Shown piece by piece: positions 63,246 through 64,000 of a stretch of 64,000 bases of DNA. Origin of the DNA: SAR86 cluster bacterium. GTDB taxonomy: Bacteria > Pseudomonadota > Gammaproteobacteria > Magnimaribacterales > AG-339-G14. The first letter of the stretch is position 1; each line of letters opens with the position of its first letter. Made by a program: the position numbers and the translations under genes. The stretch lies in NCBI GenBank assembly GCA_023703675.1, contig CP097974.1:597288-661287 (forward strand), read 5' to 3'. The notes under the pieces were generated by a model. It was not told where the DNA came from and did no database searches. It saw nothing but the letters and a program-made list of their open reading frames with translations.

Positions 63246-64000
63246 ACAGTTTTACATAGTTTTATTTATCTTCTCATTTTCATCGATTTCTTATAGTAAT
63301 ATCTGGGTTGAGCCTGAAGATGAACATTTCATTAAGCATCTTGAGTTGGCCTTCATGGATCTGAATTCAGCCGTCGATACGACTACCTACCCTATCTCAT
63401 CTGAACTGCTTAAAAATGTAAATCAAAATTCATTTACTGATTTTGCCAATTTGACATCATATATATCAAAAATCGATGAATTTTTTCCAGACAAACCCAG
63501 TCAAAAAATTACTTTAAGATCCTCCTCTGATTTAATTGGTATCAGGGATATTAACGACGAATGGAAAGATAAAAATTCTATTTCCATCTCGACTAGATTT
63601 AAGACAAAAACATTTGCAGGAGAACTAAAATTTACAAAAGTAGATTCTTCACTCTCAAATAAAAAATATTATCTGGACGGGACGCACCTTTCTTTCACAA
63701 CTTTAAACACTATTTTTGGAGTGGGAGTTTTTAATCGTTGGTGGGGACCAACACATGATAATAATCTTATTTTGTCTAATTATGCACGACCAAGCCCAGG
63801 TATCTTTTTATCTTCCTTGAAAGGTCTCGAGTTCACTAATTTTTTAAATATTTTTGGAAAAATTAATTACGCTTTTTTTATTAATAGATTGGAATCAAAC
63901 AGAGCGATTCCTAAAGCGAATCTGCTTGGTGGTCGACTAACTTTGATGCCTTTAGATAATTTGACTATAGGTGTTTCAAGAACACTAATGTTTGGAGGGG
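63223..64000 (+). CDS. Wzi-like capsule assembly outer-membrane protein (3' end outside window)
   Basis: The frame opens at ATG 63223 and stays open for 259 codons to the window end. A signal peptide (FYIVLFIFSFSSISYS) leads to a beta-barrel-type protein. GVGVFNRWWGPTHDNNLILSNYARPSP and the later NRLESNRAIPKANLLGGRL fit Wzi, the outer-membrane lectin that holds capsule K-antigen, as do the RLTLMPLDNLTIGVSRT strands (each shown in part). It is translated overlapping the glycosyltransferase gene. Confidence 0.82.
   Translation, partial: MEKKLNIRQFYIVLFIFSFSSISYSNIWVEPEDEHFIKHLELAFMDLNSAVDTTTYPISSELLKNVNQNSFTDFANLTSYISKIDEFFPDKPSQKITLRSSSDLIGIRDINDEWKDKNSISISTRFKTKTFAGELKFTKVDSSLSNKKYYLDGTHLSFTTLNTIFGVGVFNRWWGPTHDNNLILSNYARPSPGIFLSSLKGLEFTNFLNIFGKINYAFFINRLESNRAIPKANLLGGRLTLMPLDNLTIGVSRTLMFGG

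Overview
The window is a gap-free stretch of AT-rich, very compact bacterial chromosome with no transposase, integrase, phage gene or CRISPR array. The order smc-zipA-ligA (48488 down to 43339), a ZipA homologue and a complete System I cytochrome c maturation operon point to a gammaproteobacterium. Low GC, short spacers, overlapping convergent genes and a heavy load of acyl-CoA enzymes suggest a streamlined marine lineage such as SAR86. That placement is an inference; no rRNA gene is present to test it.

Left part (1-9.6 kb): the 3' part of an acyl-CoA synthetase gene, then two paralogous two-gene cassettes on the minus strand. Each cassette encodes a Gly/Ser-rich lipoprotein followed, after exactly 18 nt, by an exported protein of about 1000 residues with conserved cysteines. 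A haloalkane dehalogenase-like gene and a DUF2805 gene lie between the cassettes. From 9.8 to 18.8 kb there are three short-chain dehydrogenases, a crotonase, two AMP-forming acyl-CoA synthetases, a TIGR02206 membrane protein and a duplicated DsbA/HCCA-isomerase-like protein, which together look like carboxylic acid, lipid or aromatic side-chain catabolism.

Middle (18.8-43 kb): a DUF707 protein, a tiny basic protein, a cystathionine beta-synthase/gamma-lyase type pair, PurU, an MscS channel, the alpha-E/ATP-grasp/Anbu module, RlmN, two flavoprotein monooxygenases (one with the Baeyer-Villiger fingerprint), a photolyase-related protein with DUF2256, several acyl-CoA dehydrogenases and crotonases, and tRNA-Leu(UAG).

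Core block (42.7-55 kb): a lytic transglycosylase lipoprotein, ligA, zipA, a short SMC without a recognisable hinge, then ccmABCDEFGH and a ccmI-like TPR gene, hisI and tRNA-Arg(CCU). An apparently exact 551-bp tandem duplication starts inside this tRNA and runs into the neighbouring gene, leaving a 3' tRNA half and a 5'-truncated gene copy.

Right part (55.6-64 kb): two divergent genes of unknown function that look distantly related, metY behind a SAM-II riboswitch whose promoter, aptamer, antiterminator and terminator can all be read, a crotonase/acyl-CoA carboxylase beta/aldehyde dehydrogenase operon, and a glycosyltransferase followed by a Wzi-like capsule protein cut by the window end.

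No intergenic stretch exceeds about 300 bases. The most unusual items are the duplicated lipoprotein/giant-protein cassettes, the hinge-less SMC, the SAM-II switch and the tRNA-anchored tandem duplication.
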